Position numbers and translations under genes: made by a program
Assembly (NCBI GenBank): GCA_963765875.1
Contig: CAVXYK010000012.1
Span: 225,826 to 289,825, forward strand
Reading direction: 5' to 3'
DNA length: 64,000 nt
DNA from: JAWKOK01 sp963765875
GTDB taxonomy: Bacteria > Chloroflexota > Anaerolineae > Caldilineales > Caldilineaceae
Shown: positions 21,040-30,662 of the stretch, in pieces
How positions within the stretch are numbered: position 1 is the stretch's first letter
Layout of the letters: each line of letters opens with the position of its first letter
The notes under the pieces: model-generated
Database searches by the model: none
What the model saw: the letters and a program-made list of their open reading frames with translations, nothing else
What the model was told of the DNA's origin: nothing

Positions 21040-21071
21040 CTTCGTCTTTGGTCAACTTCGTCTTTGGTCAA
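21040..21071. repeat. 16-bp tandem duplication
   Basis: CTTCGTCTTTGGTCAA occurs twice head to tail just before the ribosome binding site of the next gene. It looks like a recent slippage duplication in the intergenic leader. Confidence 0.8.
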
Positions 21072-21095
21072 CAACGACCGAAAGGAGCCAATTCA

Positions 21096-23423
21096 ATGTA
21101 CCGCATGAACGTGTCTCTCATTGTGTTGATGCTGATGACTTTGTTTCTGACCGCGTGCCAGCCGCTTGTTGCGCCCGATAGCGGGACGCCGTCCGCATCG
21201 CAGACAGCGAAGCCGGAGTCGCTGGAAAATGGCGCCTTCGCCGAGATCAATGGCATCGCCGCGTACTATGAAATCCACGGCGAGGGCGATCCGTTACTCT
21301 TCATGCCTGGCGACATGCGCACCGCCGAGGATGTGGCTGAATTGACCGACCTACTGGCAGCGCAGTATCAGGTCATCGTGATGGATGCACGCGGCCGCGG
21401 CCGGTCCACGGACGCAGAAGAACCGCTGACCATGGCCGTCATGGCAGATGATGCAGTGGCGCTGCTGGATGAACTAGGCATCGACAGGGCGCATGTGGTC
21501 GGCTGGGCCAGCAGCGCCGCGGTCGGGCTTGAGATGGCCATGCGCTATCCGGACCGGGTCGACAAGCTGGTGACCCATGGCCCCAACTACACCGTGGACG
21601 GCCTGGCCCCCGATCACCTGGCCTGGTTCAAGTCGCTCACCGTCGAAGATATGGTTCCCATGTTTGAGGAGCAATACAGCCGCACCGCGCCCGATCCGGC
21701 CTATCTGCCGGTCATGCTGGAGCGCGTGCAGGATCTGATCCTCGCTGAACCCAACTACACTGTCGAGATGTTGGGTGACATTCATGCGCCGACGCTGGTG
21801 ATCGACGGCGACCTGGACGACTGGATCGTGCGCGAGCATCTGGAGACCATGGCCGCATCCATTCCCAGCGGCGAGCTTCTCCTCCTGCCCGAGCTAACCC
21901 ACTTCGCCCCCTTCGAAGATCCGGCGGCCTGGACTGAGGCCGTGTTGGCTTTCCTCCAGGGATCTCAGACGGGCGAAGCTACCATGCCGCGGCTCGAGCC
22001 GGCTGAATGCGCCTACAGCTACCCGGAGGGCACGGCGGTGGAGTGCAGTTACCTGATAGTACCAGAGAGACGCTCGAACCCGGATGGAGCCGCCACACGC
22101 GTCTTCATCCAGCACTTCAAGAGCGCCAACCCGGAAGCGACAGCCGACCCGGTCGTCTTCATGCCGGGTGGGCCGGGATCGTCCGGACCCTTCTATGCCT
22201 TTCTGGCCACCGGTATGCCCATCGGACAGAGCCTGAACGCGGATCGTGATCTGATCCTGATGGAGTATCGGGGCGCGACGCTGTCCCAGCCAGCTCTCTT
22301 CTGCCAGGAACTGGAGTCCGAACCTGCCGAGTTTGCCGGACAGAGCTACCGTGACGAGGTCGCGTGGACCAACGAGGCCTGGCAACGTTGCTATGAGCGC
22401 CTAGTCGCCGAAGGCCACGATCTCTCGGCCTATGACGTGGCAGCGACCGCGGCCGACGTGGCCGACCTACAGATAGCCATGGGCCTGGACACGATCAATG
22501 TGATCGGCGTCTCCTATGGCACGCCGGTGCTCATGGAGCTGTTGCGCGATCATGGTGACGGCATCCGCGCCGTGATCCTTGATTCCATCAACCCGCCGGA
22601 AGTCAACTACTACGGCGAGCAACTCAAGAGCTTCACGACTGCCCTGAACGCACTCTTCGCGGCCTGCGCTGGAGACCCGGCCTGCGCTGAAACCTACCCG
22701 GACTTCGAGGCGGACTTCTACGCGGTGGCGGCCAAGCTGCGCGACGAACCGGTGCAGGTGATCGTGGAGCAGGAGAGCGGATCGGCCGACGTGACCGTGG
22801 ATGACCTGATGTTCGTCGACTTCGTGTACGACACCATTTTCATCGGCGGCAACTATGCCGGTCTGCCCGCGGCCATCGACACCGTCGCCGATGGTGACTA
22901 CACGGCTGTGGCCCAACGCTGGCTCAACCGGGTGGGCGAACGGCATGGACCATCTGGCCCTGGGACGGGCGCCTGGAGTTGGGGTCTGACGCACAGCATG
23001 CGCTGCATGCACGAAGGCGCGCTGGGCACGGCTGAACAGGCCCGGGCCGACTTCGCGGCCGCCGACGTTGATCCCTCGGTGCGTGACTGGGCAACGGTCA
23101 CCTGGATCGACGACGGCCTGGGCGTCTGCGACTACTGGGCGGTGACGCCGCCGGAGCCCAGCACGGCCATCACGCCGGTGGCGAGCGACGTGCCAACCTT
23201 GATGTTGGTCGGCACATTCGATCCGGCAATGCAGCCCTACTTCAGCGCCGAGGCCGCCGAACGCTTCGCCAACCGGTTCTACTACGAGTTGCCCAGCGGC
23301 CACGCAATTGAAATCACCGGCTGCGGCGTCGAATTGATTGCCCAATTCCTGGCCGACCCGACGCAGGAGCCGGACGCAAGCTGCATTGAGGCAATGCCCG
23401 CTGCGTGGGTGTTGCCTGAATAG
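21096..23423 (+). CDS. Lipoprotein with two fused alpha/beta hydrolase domains
   Basis: A 775-residue exported protein. The leader ends LMTLFLTAC (lipobox). Domain 1 (about 45-300) is an alpha/beta hydrolase (MDARGRGRS; nucleophile elbow VGWASSA, last Gly replaced). Domain 2 (about 310-775) is a TAP/proline-iminopeptidase-like hydrolase: MPGGPGSSG oxyanion loop, GVSYGT elbow, Asp in VGTFDPAMQ, His in PSGHAIEI. Its C-terminus (AQFLADPTQEPDASCIEAM) is the same as in operon A. ATG 21096 is chosen because AAAGGAG lies 9 bases before it, although the frame is open to 21048. Domain 2 probably acts as an exopeptidase or esterase at the cell surface. Last gene of operon B, followed by a strong hairpin. 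Confidence 0.85.
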   Translation: MYRMNVSLIVLMLMTLFLTACQPLVAPDSGTPSASQTAKPESLENGAFAEINGIAAYYEIHGEGDPLLFMPGDMRTAEDVAELTDLLAAQYQVIVMDARGRGRSTDAEEPLTMAVMADDAVALLDELGIDRAHVVGWASSAAVGLEMAMRYPDRVDKLVTHGPNYTVDGLAPDHLAWFKSLTVEDMVPMFEEQYSRTAPDPAYLPVMLERVQDLILAEPNYTVEMLGDIHAPTLVIDGDLDDWIVREHLETMAASIPSGELLLLPELTHFAPFEDPAAWTEAVLAFLQGSQTGEATMPRLEPAECAYSYPEGTAVECSYLIVPERRSNPDGAATRVFIQHFKSANPEATADPVVFMPGGPGSSGPFYAFLATGMPIGQSLNADRDLILMEYRGATLSQPALFCQELESEPAEFAGQSYRDEVAWTNEAWQRCYERLVAEGHDLSAYDVAATAADVADLQIAMGLDTINVIGVSYGTPVLMELLRDHGDGIRAVILDSINPPEVNYYGEQLKSFTTALNALFAACAGDPACAETYPDFEADFYAVAAKLRDEPVQVIVEQESGSADVTVDDLMFVDFVYDTIFIGGNYAGLPAAIDTVADGDYTAVAQRWLNRVGERHGPSGPGTGAWSWGLTHSMRCMHEGALGTAEQARADFAAADVDPSVRDWATVTWIDDGLGVCDYWAVTPPEPSTAITPVASDVPTLMLVGTFDPAMQPYFSAEAAERFANRFYYELPSGHAIEITGCGVELIAQFLADPTQEPDASCIEAMPAAWVLPE

Positions 23424-23459
23424 AGCAACCCTGAAGGCCGGTTCCTACCGAAAATCGAC

Positions 23460-23504
23460 GACCGCTCCACATCGCTTTCCATCTGCAAGCGATGTGGAGC
23501 GGTC
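23460..23504. terminator. 18-bp perfect stem, operon B terminator
   Basis: GACCGCTCCACATCGCTT and its exact complement flank a 9-base loop, 37 bases after the operon B stop codon. There is no T run, but the stem is long and stable, and it lies between convergent genes. Confidence 0.65.
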
Positions 23505-23576
23505 AACCGATCATACAGATCGCTTGCCTCCATAGAATCCCGAAACGCTCAAAAGTCTCCGCAAATCACACCATCA

Positions 23577-24027
23577 TCATTCCCACCGCTGAACCTCAAT
23601 GATATTGCCTTCCGGATCGGTCACGTAGGCAAAGGTGATCCGGCCAGCGCGGGGCACATCGCGGCTGACAACCTGCCCCAGCGTGCTGCCGCCGCGCTCA
23701 ACCACGGTCGCCACGATCTCAGCCACGTCATCAACGGCAAAGGCGAGATGGCCCAGCCCCTTGCGGTTGGCCATGGGCGACGGCTTCTCCGCCGTCTCCG
23801 AATATGAGTAGATCTCCAGCGTCGGCCCGCTTTCGCCGTGGCCGGGCAGGCGCAGGTGCACGCCGTTGAGATGGGCGTCCTTGACGCCGGTGCCGTCCTC
23901 CAGCCATTTGCCCGATCTGGTCGCGTTCAGGCGGGACTAAGACACAGTCGAAGACCTCCTGGTAGAACGCGGCCAGCGTTCGCCAATCTTCGGCAATGAT
24001 GTTGGTGTGTGCGTATGTTGTAGGCAT
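23577..24027 (-). CDS. VOC (glyoxalase/bleomycin-resistance) family protein, one frameshift
   Basis: A metal-dependent VOC-fold protein of about 150 residues. The first frame gives MPTTYAHTNIIAEDWRTLAA and FYQEVFDCVLVPPERD. After a one-base shift near 23920 the second gives VHLRLPGHGESGPTLEIYSY, GHLAFAVDDV and TFAYVTDPEGNIIEVQRWE. Metal ligands expected for the family are visible (His in AHTN, Glu in LEIYS, His in GHLAF, Glu in IIEVQ). The substrate is not predictable. It is read on the minus strand, convergent with operon B. Confidence 0.7.
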
Positions 24028-24102
24028 GGTGGATTGGGAACCCGTTTCGTTTATGTGGTGGGTGACAAAAGAGCTTCAGAGATTGGGAGAATGCCCATCC
24101 TC

Positions 24103-24573
24103 CTACGCAGCGTCGCTATTCGGTCGCCAGTGATATTCGACATCCGGCGCCGACTCGGGCGGAGGGCTGATGCCGAAGCGGACGGCAACGAAGCCGTCTC
24201 TTTCATAGAGTGCCCGCGCCCGGGTGTTCGCCTGGTGGGTGTACAGCTCCAGCCCCTCAGGGTTCAATTTCTTGGCGAACTCGATCAGGCGGCTGCCCCA
24301 GCCTTTGCCTTGCGCCGGCGGGTCGACGTAAAGCCGATCGACAGTCGATCCATTCATGGCCAGATAGGCCACGATGTGCCCGCTCTCGATCCCGACCCAC
24401 AGCTCACATTCAGGCAGGATATATTTTCGGAAGACGGTGCGCGCCTTGTCAAGCGTAAACGCCTGCCATGTGGGAAGATATGTGTACTCTGCTTGACCTG
24501 AACGATGCCAGACCTCAGCGACGAGGTCTTCATCGGCCGGTTCAAAGGGACGAATCTGTTGCATCAGTGGCAT
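24103..24573 (-). CDS. GNAT N-acetyltransferase
   Basis: A 156-residue GCN5-type acetyltransferase. It starts QQIRPFEPADEDLVAEVWH, has the strand/acetyl-CoA loop VDRLYVDPPAQGKGWGSRLI (QGKGWG pyrophosphate loop) and ends with the typical NTRARALYERDGFVAVRFG. The transferred group comes from acetyl-CoA; the acceptor is unknown. Its start overlaps the end of the next minus-strand gene upstream (24542-25349) by 32 bases, so they are probably cotranscribed. Confidence 0.85.
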   Translation of the reverse strand: MPLMQQIRPFEPADEDLVAEVWHRSGQAEYTYLPTWQAFTLDKARTVFRKYILPECELWVGIESGHIVAYLAMNGSTVDRLYVDPPAQGKGWGSRLIEFAKKLNPEGLELYTHQANTRARALYERDGFVAVRFGISPPPESAPDVEYHWRPNSDAA

Positions 24574-25349
24574 CCACGCTCAATGTGTACGCTGTCCGGA
24601 CGCAACGCAGGTCCATTTCGTAGGCCAATCCGGCAATCGGTGGACGTGCGTAGTGCCAGTGGATGCCACGGTTGGCCGCCTCGCCGATCTGATCGAGCAC
24701 GGTATCCACCAGAAACGGATGGATGGGATGAACAGTGTAGATATCGACAGTGGTGTCGGCCGACCAGTCCACACCAAGGCCCTCCAACCGCGTCTGTATC
24801 ACCTGCATGACGACAGACGCTTTTTCTCGCAGCGCTGCGGCAGAGGTCTCGCCCGAGCGAACGATGGCCGAAGGAGAGAGCGTTGCTTGATCGGTCAGAT
24901 CGCCTGCGCCTGCTACGACAAAGGTCGGCGATAAGCTGTTGTTCGTGGATTCCATGTCTGCAGACGGCATTGTGTAGGCAAACGCATAGAGCGACGGTTC
25001 TGTCGGGGGCATCAGCGCCGGGGCAATGTTCGCTCGCGCCACCGGGTTGCGGCCATCAAGCAAAATACCCCACGACGCCAGCAACTGCTGGTATGCGCCG
25101 TTGAAGTCAGCAAAGCCGTCAAAACTGAGTGGCGCCGGCAGACGCAGTTCAACCGCGGCAGAGTGCTTGTTTCGGTCTGCCGGCCTCGTCGAGAAAACGC
25201 TCTATGCGGTCAAATCCCTGTCGATAGGGAATCGGACGAGACAGCGTGACATGGATGATTTCATGGCCCGGCATGGCGACGACACCGCTTGAATAGGGCG
25301 CGATACCGGTCAAGAAACGATAGTTTCCGGATGGATTATCGAGTAACAT
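24542..25349 (-). CDS. Conserved protein of unknown function, one frameshift
   Basis: About 269 codons. It begins MLLDNPSGNYRFLTGIAPYS and continues EIIHVTLSRPIPYRQGFDRIE, shifts frame near 25155, then LRLPAPLSFDGFADFNGAYQ, NPVARANIAP and HWHYARPPIAGLAYEMDLR. I recognise the sequence type as a conserved single-domain bacterial protein but cannot name a function; a RidA-like fold is only a weak possibility. ATG 25349 is chosen because GAGAGG lies just before it; a TTG 12 bases earlier is the alternative. It sits between an amidohydrolase and a GNAT gene in one direction, suggesting a small metabolic operon. Confidence 0.5.
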
Positions 25350-25382
25350 GATGCCTCTCAATTGTGGATTCGTCTAAACGCA

Positions 25383-26851
25383 TTAACGAAAAATCGTAGA
25401 GAACGAAGGAGCGAAGAGTTCTTTCTCCGAGCGACTCTGATAGTCCCGCTCAGGGTAGGCGGCGCGCATCTTCTCAAAATAGACTTGGGCTTGCAAACGC
25501 ATCTGCTCTGTGTCAAACCCAGGGATCCGGCCATCCTCGACAATCGTGCGCCCATCGACGATAACCTGGCGCACGTTGCGGCCGTTACCCATCATCACCA
25601 GCGTGCGGATGGGATCGTCGATGGGGCCGAGGCGATAGTCGCTGAGGTCGATGACGATGATGTCGGCTTTGGCGCCCGGCGCCAGCCGCCCCAAATCGTC
25701 GCGACTCAAGGCGTGGGCCCCGCCAAGCGTGGCAGCGCGATAGAAGTCAGCCGCCTGGTGGGCATCTCGCCGTCCCCTCAACCCGGTTTCCAGCCAGCAG
25801 GCCGGTCTCCATCACACGGATCATGTCAGGCGGATAGGTGTCGGTGCCCATGGCCAGCGGAACCCCCGCGTCCCGATAGCGACGGAAGGAGTCCAATGCG
25901 CCGCCACCCCGGGCATAGGCCAGCGGACAGTGGATAACCGGCGATCCGGACGCCGCCAGGAGCGCCAGTTCGACTGCCCGGCTCTGCCCCAGCCTGGCCA
26001 TGCTCGTCGAGCAGAAGGGCGTGGGGAATCAGTAGGCGTGGGCCGAGCAGTTCCAACTCTGCGAGGATCTGCAACGGACTTCTGTCATACCACTCGCGCA
26101 GAAAGCGCAGTTCTGCGGCCCCTTGCAGACAGTGAAGCCGGATGAGGCAATCCAGTTCGTCAGCGGCGACCTTGGTGCCACGCAGCAGATCCAGGGTAAC
26201 GGTCTCGATACGTGCGGGCAACAGACAACCCGTGACCCGCCCATCGTGAGCACCGTCAAAGTCCTTCACAAATCGGATGGCATCGCTCAGCCCTCGCTCG
26301 CCTTCGGCCTCATCCCAGAGCACATCTCGTCGCCCGTCCTCATGTACCACATTGACCCCCGACCGGTAGCTAGGGCCGAGATAGGCGCGCAGCCCCAGTT
26401 CCCCTACGATGTCGACCACGTCGGCAAACTCATCATAGGTCTCGCACCAGCCTTTGTACTGTTCGCCGGCAATGGGCATGAAGGTCGTGATGCCGTTGAG
26501 GGCCAACTGGCTCAGAGCATAGCGATGCTTGAACGCCTCTTCCTCCCGCGTGAAAACGTCGTGTCGACTGTGGCGGAAGTAGTCGGCCGACCACTGGAGA
26601 CCCGGCTCGATCTCGGGCGAGACCCACGTGTCCAGGATAGCGTGATCGATATCGGCCAGCGCGTCCAGGTCGATGAAGCCGGGGCTGATGATAGCCAAAC
26701 CAGCGTCGATGGTCCGATCCACCGGTCCGGCGTAGCCATGGCCGACAAACTCGATGCGGTCGTGGTCGTAGACGACTTCGCCGTCGCGATAGATAACGTG
26801 GTCGTCGTCTTTGCAGCCGATGACAAAGGCAGCGGTCAGTTTGGTTTTCAT
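25383..26851 (-). pseudogene. Amidohydrolase (cytosine deaminase/chlorohydrolase-like), two frameshifts
   Basis: About 489 codons of a metal-dependent amidohydrolase. The N-terminal beta-sandwich strand and TIM-barrel start are visible (IISPGFIDLDALADIDHAIL). The usual HxH after PGFxDxH is not obvious: Leu-Asp stands where His-x-His is expected. The frame shifts near 26000 and near 25770. Later blocks include SPVIHCPLAYARGGG, PLAMGTDTYPPDM (metal Asp), LGRLAPGAKADIIVIDL and VRQVIVDGRTIVEDG, all typical of deaminases. The start ATG overlaps the end of the upstream toxin-like gene as ATGA. With two shifts it cannot give the full enzyme as written. Confidence 0.65.
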
Positions 26852-27342
26852 CGGGTGGGCCTCTGGATAGACAGCGATAGAGGAGGACTTGGTGTTACTT
26901 TCATGATCTGATCAGAGCCACAGATCAAAAACCTGGAGGATGGCCTCTTCCGTTGGTAATAGATGGCGGATGAAAAGGGACTGCCGCCTTCCGACAGAGG
27001 CAAGTAGACAACCAAACTGTTCCATTCTTCCTGCTCACTACATTCATCAAGCAGCAGCAGTTCATCAATCGCCTGACGTGGAGGCATGCGGTCGTTCAGG
27101 AGGAAGATGCCAGGCATCGGCTCTCCGGCTACTACCCGATCATAGGCATATTCGGGAACCGTCGCACGGTCGTGGGTCAAGAGAATATAGCCATGAAGAG
27201 CTGCCCACGCCAAAATCGTGGGATCATCGCTCTTCACCAGCCCGACATCCTGAACGCGCACCAGATCAAGGCCGGGGCGACGACGCAGCAAGCCACGAAC
27301 GATGTAGCCATTGAAGTTCTCATCGACCAACAGGCGACGCAT
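26848..27342 (-). CDS. DUF5615 PIN-like toxin, C-terminally extended
   Basis: The first 117 or so residues match DUF5615 PIN-like proteins: MRRLLVDENFNGYIVRGLLR (DEN acidic motif), DDPTILAWAALHGYILLTHD (Asp pairs) and EEWNSLVVYLPL, which is the usual end. Here the frame reads on for about 47 more residues of low-similarity sequence until an ATGA overlap with the amidohydrolase gene, so the normal stop seems lost. It starts 3 bases after the DUF433 antitoxin gene. By family knowledge it is the nuclease-like toxin of a DUF433/DUF5615 pair. Confidence 0.75.
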   Translation of the reverse strand: MRRLLVDENFNGYIVRGLLRRRPGLDLVRVQDVGLVKSDDPTILAWAALHGYILLTHDRATVPEYAYDRVVAGEPMPGIFLLNDRMPPRQAIDELLLLDECSEQEEWNSLVVYLPLSEGGSPFSSAIYYQRKRPSSRFLICGSDQIMKVTPSPPLSLSIQRPTR

Positions 27343-27345
27343 AGC

Positions 27346-27684
27346 TCAGGATACTATCCCATTCTTGCGCGCCAACAGACGGCCGCGCACTTCCGCCAGG
27401 TCTCCTTGTTGGCTTTCAATATGCCCGCGCACCGCGTCCGCCTGACGTTCGCGCCCAACCAGGTACGCCTCTACTTCAGCTCTATGGTGCAGATAGTAGG
27501 CAATGGCGCTATAGATGTCGGCAAGTGTAGCTGTCGGATACTGCTGTACGATAGTTTCCGGCGTCGCACCATCTACAAAGGCGTGGACGATCAACTCCAG
27601 CAGCACGCGGGAGTTGCCGATGCGTAGTGCGCCGGAGGCATCCTGGCGCAACGGGGGCGCTTCCTTTTGTAACACAAGTTCCAT
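27346..27684 (-). CDS. DUF433 antitoxin
   Basis: A 112-residue protein with the DUF433 helix-turn-helix region: GALRIGNSRVLLELIVHAFV then DGATPETIVQQYPTATLADI and YSAIAYYLHHRAEVEAYL. ATG 27684 is chosen because GAGGAGG precedes it; the open frame extends to 27855 but without similarity. DUF433 proteins are antitoxins paired with DUF5615 PIN-like toxins, which is exactly the next gene, 3 bases downstream. It probably represses the pair. Confidence 0.8.
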   Translation of the reverse strand: MELVLQKEAPPLRQDASGALRIGNSRVLLELIVHAFVDGATPETIVQQYPTATLADIYSAIAYYLHHRAEVEAYLVGRERQADAVRGHIESQQGDLAEVRGRLLARKNGIVS

Positions 27685-27855
27685 TGCCGTCCTCCTCACG
27701 CCTGAGATCTGCTGGTCGGTCAATCGCTCCGCAAATCGGTTTCGCTTGGCCTCGGAAGGGTCAACATGAATCTCTGGGGCGGCAGACCGGGCTGTTCCGC
27801 GCGCCGCGTCCATGAACGCGGTCGCCCCGAGACGCCGAGATTCTGCCCCGTACAT

Positions 27856-28119
27856 TCACGAAGGAATCGTCTGTGTCTGTTCGGCCAGTTTTTCATGGAG
27901 CCACAAGTTGACGAGCGTTTCAACTTTCACGTGACGCATTTGAGCCTGCTTCTCCAATGCGGACAACAGATCCGGCTCAATGGATACAGAGCAAGAGATG
28001 TCAAACTCAGCATCAGGCTCATCTGTATCAAACTCCACGAAATCGTGTTCGTCCCAGAATTCGCCAATCTCTTTCAGTGTGTTTGTTTTGGAGATGCTAC
28101 TTGGGCTATTTTCTGCCAT
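27856..28119 (-). CDS. CopG/BrnA-like antitoxin
   Basis: An 87-residue acidic protein: EIGEFWDEHDFVEFDTDEPD then SVSIEPDLLSALEKQAQMRH and VKVETLVNLWLHEKLAEQ, the last part being a ribbon-helix-helix-type segment. The N-terminal EFWDxHD pattern is common in antitoxins of BrnT-like toxins. Its ATG overlaps the toxin gene's 3' end by 14 bases. Toxin first, antitoxin second is the usual BrnT/BrnA order. Confidence 0.75.
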   Translation of the reverse strand: MAENSPSSISKTNTLKEIGEFWDEHDFVEFDTDEPDAEFDISCSVSIEPDLLSALEKQAQMRHVKVETLVNLWLHEKLAEQTQTIPS

Positions 28120-28393
28120 AGGTCCTTCTTTCTCTCGCTGTCATATTTCTCGCACTGATGATAATCGCCGTTGACATGGCCTGTTTGTACACGAAAAACA
28201 GAGCCAAGTATCGTCCGCCATACGTTTGCCCGAAGGCCGCATAGACATTGTCGCCTGCTTGGTGACCTTTCTCGGCGAAACGAAAACGCGGATTGCCTAG
28301 CAAAACCTGTCGTGTTTCGCGAACAGTGACATTATGCTTTGATTCGAGTTTTTCCTCAATGTAGCCAGGACAAACAATATGTTCGATCTGTAT
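28106..28393 (-). CDS. BrnT-like toxin with ATA in the start position
   Basis: About 95 residues: QIEHIVCPGYIEEKLESKHN, VTVRETRQVLLGNPRFRF, then YGGRYLALFFVYKQA and IISARNMTARERRTYGRK, the BrnT RNase pattern. The only good ATG/GTG/TTG-type start in frame is the TTG before LGNP, at 28303, which would delete the first 30 residues. The codon in the place of the start is ATA (28391-28393), with GGGGTG a few bases before it and an in-frame TGA further upstream. Either ATA is used, or the start has mutated, or the base is a sequencing error. Confidence 0.6.
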   Translation of the reverse strand: MQIEHIVCPGYIEEKLESKHNVTVRETRQVLLGNPRFRFAEKGHQAGDNVYAAFGQTYGGRYLALFFVYKQAMSTAIIISARNMTARERRTYGRK

Positions 28394-28493
28394 TGTGTCA
28401 CCCCGTCAATATCGGTTCATTGCTGGGAACAACGTCGTGTGCATTTCTATACGAATATTCCTGATCTTCACTATACCGTAACGGTCAAGATTG

Positions 28494-30464
28494 TCAATCG
28501 ATTTCTCGGCTGTACCGAAGCCCGTCGCCATACCCAAACAACGGATCCTCCGAATCGTACGGCACATCGGGCTTCTGATCCCGCACCGCGTCCATGGACG
28601 ACGGCAGCTCTATGGGCAACTCACCGCTCGGGCTGAACTCGCCGAAGATGGCGTCCAGGATCACACGGTCGGCGACGCCGAAGCTGGCCAGCAGCCCGGC
28701 TGAGGCTTCGGTAATCTCGGGGATCACGGCCGCGCGTTCCAGGGTGATGTCAACGATGGTGGGCGTGGTCTCTGAGGATCTTGAGCAGACGGGCCTTCTC
28801 CTTGCCCTTGAAGTCGAGGTCGCCCTGGTGGAAAAATCTCTCCAGGAAACCGATGCCGCGTGGCTGGTAGGGCGTGGCGAGACGCAGGATGGCCAGATCC
28901 GCGCCCTCTGGCGTGTCGACCACGTCACCGTACTCCGTCGCTATCGCCGGATCAAGATTCTCGATGTAGAGGCGCAGCCGTTTCGTGACCGGCAGCGCCT
29001 TGCCCTCGCCCAGAGTCGCCATTCTTGAGCAGCACTACGCTCTTACGCTGCGCCTCCAAACCCGCGGCCTGGAATTCGGGTGTGCCGATTCGCTCGCCCA
29101 CGCGCAGTTCGTCGACAAAGGGATTGTCAAAGAGGCCCAACTCAAACTTGACCCGCAACAACCTGCGCACAGACTCGTCAATGCGCGATTCGGGAAGCAC
29201 GCCGTCTTGCACCAGGCCGACGATGTGGTGGGGTGAGTACTGGCCGCCAAATTGGTCGACGCCCGCCTCGATGGCTTTGGCATAGCGCTCGGGCACGGTC
29301 AGATCCTCGACGCCCCAGGCCGTCGCATCCAGGATCTTGAAGAAACCGAAGGCCTTGTTGGTCTCGGCGATCATCCAGTCCGAGCAGACCACGCCGTCGA
29401 AGCCATATTTTTCGCGCAGCAGGTCGGTGACGATCTCCCGGTTGTAGGCCATGCCCACGTTCTCGGCGGTCTGGTCCATGGGGATGCCGTAGTAGGGCAT
29501 GACCTGCTCGACGCCGGCCTCGAACGCTGCCTCGAAGGGCGGCAGGTGATAGTCAAAGTTATCGCCGGGGTAGACCTGCTCCTTGCCGTAGGCGAAGTGG
29601 GGATCGAGGCCGTCCTTTTGCGGACCGCCGCCGGGGAAGTGCTTGACCATACAGGCCACACTCTCGGGACCGACGGCCTCGCCCTGGAAGCCGCGGATGT
29701 AGGCGGCCGTCATCTTTGCCGCCAGTTCGGCATCCTCGCCGAAGGTGCCGGCGATGCGCGCCCAGCGCGGCTCGGTGGCCAGATCGGCCATGGGATGGAG
29801 CGCGCTGCGGATGCCGATGGCCCTGTACTCCTGGCGGGCGATGTCGCCGAAACGCTCGACCAGCTCGACGTCACGCGTGGCCGCCAAGCCCAGCGGATCG
29901 GGCCATTGCGAAAAGCCGGGCATGGGCATGCCCGTGCCTGGGTTCTCCTGGGAGCCGTGGCGCGGGTCCGAGCTGAGCGTCACCGGGATGCCCAGCCGCG
30001 TGCGCTCGGCCATGGCTTGCAGCTTGTTGTACCAACTCGCCACCGCTTGCGGGTCCTTGGCAAAGACGATGTAAAAGTGGTTAATGTGGCGGTTGATAAC
30101 CATCTCTGACGTACTCAGTGGGCTCGTGAGGGAGGGGGACTCGGCCAGATTGCCTTGCCTGCCGGGATTGATAATGGGGTGCATCATCAGCCCGACCTTC
30201 TCCTCCAGTGTCATCTGGCTCAGGAGGTCTTCGACACGTTCGTCGATGGGACGCCGGAAGTCCTCGTAGATGTCGAGGCGGCCGTTCCTGTTGAGGATCG
30301 CGGAAGGGAAGGCCATCGATGAGCAGATCAGGCGCTTCTTCATCCAGACGTCGCAGGTTGCGCGATGAGGCCAGCTTGGCCTTCAGCAAGAGTCCGGCGA
30401 TTGCAGCTGTCAGCAGCCAGACCAAACTGACGATAGATAGAATGGCGGCTTTGATGGTGTTCAT
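28494..30464 (-). pseudogene. GH3 beta-glucosidase-like enzyme with N-terminal membrane anchor, three frameshifts
   Basis: About 657 codons of a glycoside hydrolase family 3 protein. It starts with a membrane helix (AAILSIVSLVWLLTAAIAGL), giving an anchored exported enzyme. A shift near 30290 leads into VEDLLSQMTLEEKVGLMMHP; further motifs are DPRHGSQENPG, CMVKHFPGGGPQKDG and the nucleophile block FDGVVCSDWMI (Asp in SDW). Shifts near 29020 and 28770 cut the C-terminal (alpha/beta)6 sandwich domain, whose end is ILDAIFGEFSPSGELPIELP. The shifts cancel in total length. Start ATG 30464 has AAGGGG upstream. It would cleave beta-linked glucosides or similar sugars outside the cell. Confidence 0.7.
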
Positions 30465-30577
30465 TGCATCCCCTTCGGCTTGCGCATGGAGCATGATGCT
30501 TGGCTTTGAACCAATTATACCGCAAGGGGTTCGTTTGGGGATGTGGGGTAGATTTTCGTAGGGGCGGCGCAATGACG

Positions 30578-30630
30578 CGGGGTTGGAAACCCACAGCTAA
30601 CAGTGAGAAGCGCCCTCAGGCGCTGGGGTT
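30578..30630. repeat. Dispersed hairpin repeat, partial copy 2
   Basis: This stretch resembles one half of the repeat at 41079-41185 in the same orientation, sharing CAGCTAACAG/GCTAACAG, AAGCGCC and TCAGGCGCT. The other half is missing. Confidence 0.55.
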
Positions 30631-30662
30631 GAGATGTTGGGGCGGGGTTTGGTGTCTACGGT

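Noticed and set aside
22467..23345. 292-codon open frame antisense to the double hydrolase
   Set aside because: It is a shadow of a GC-rich gene: no family resemblance, no start signal and the plus-strand gene is complete.
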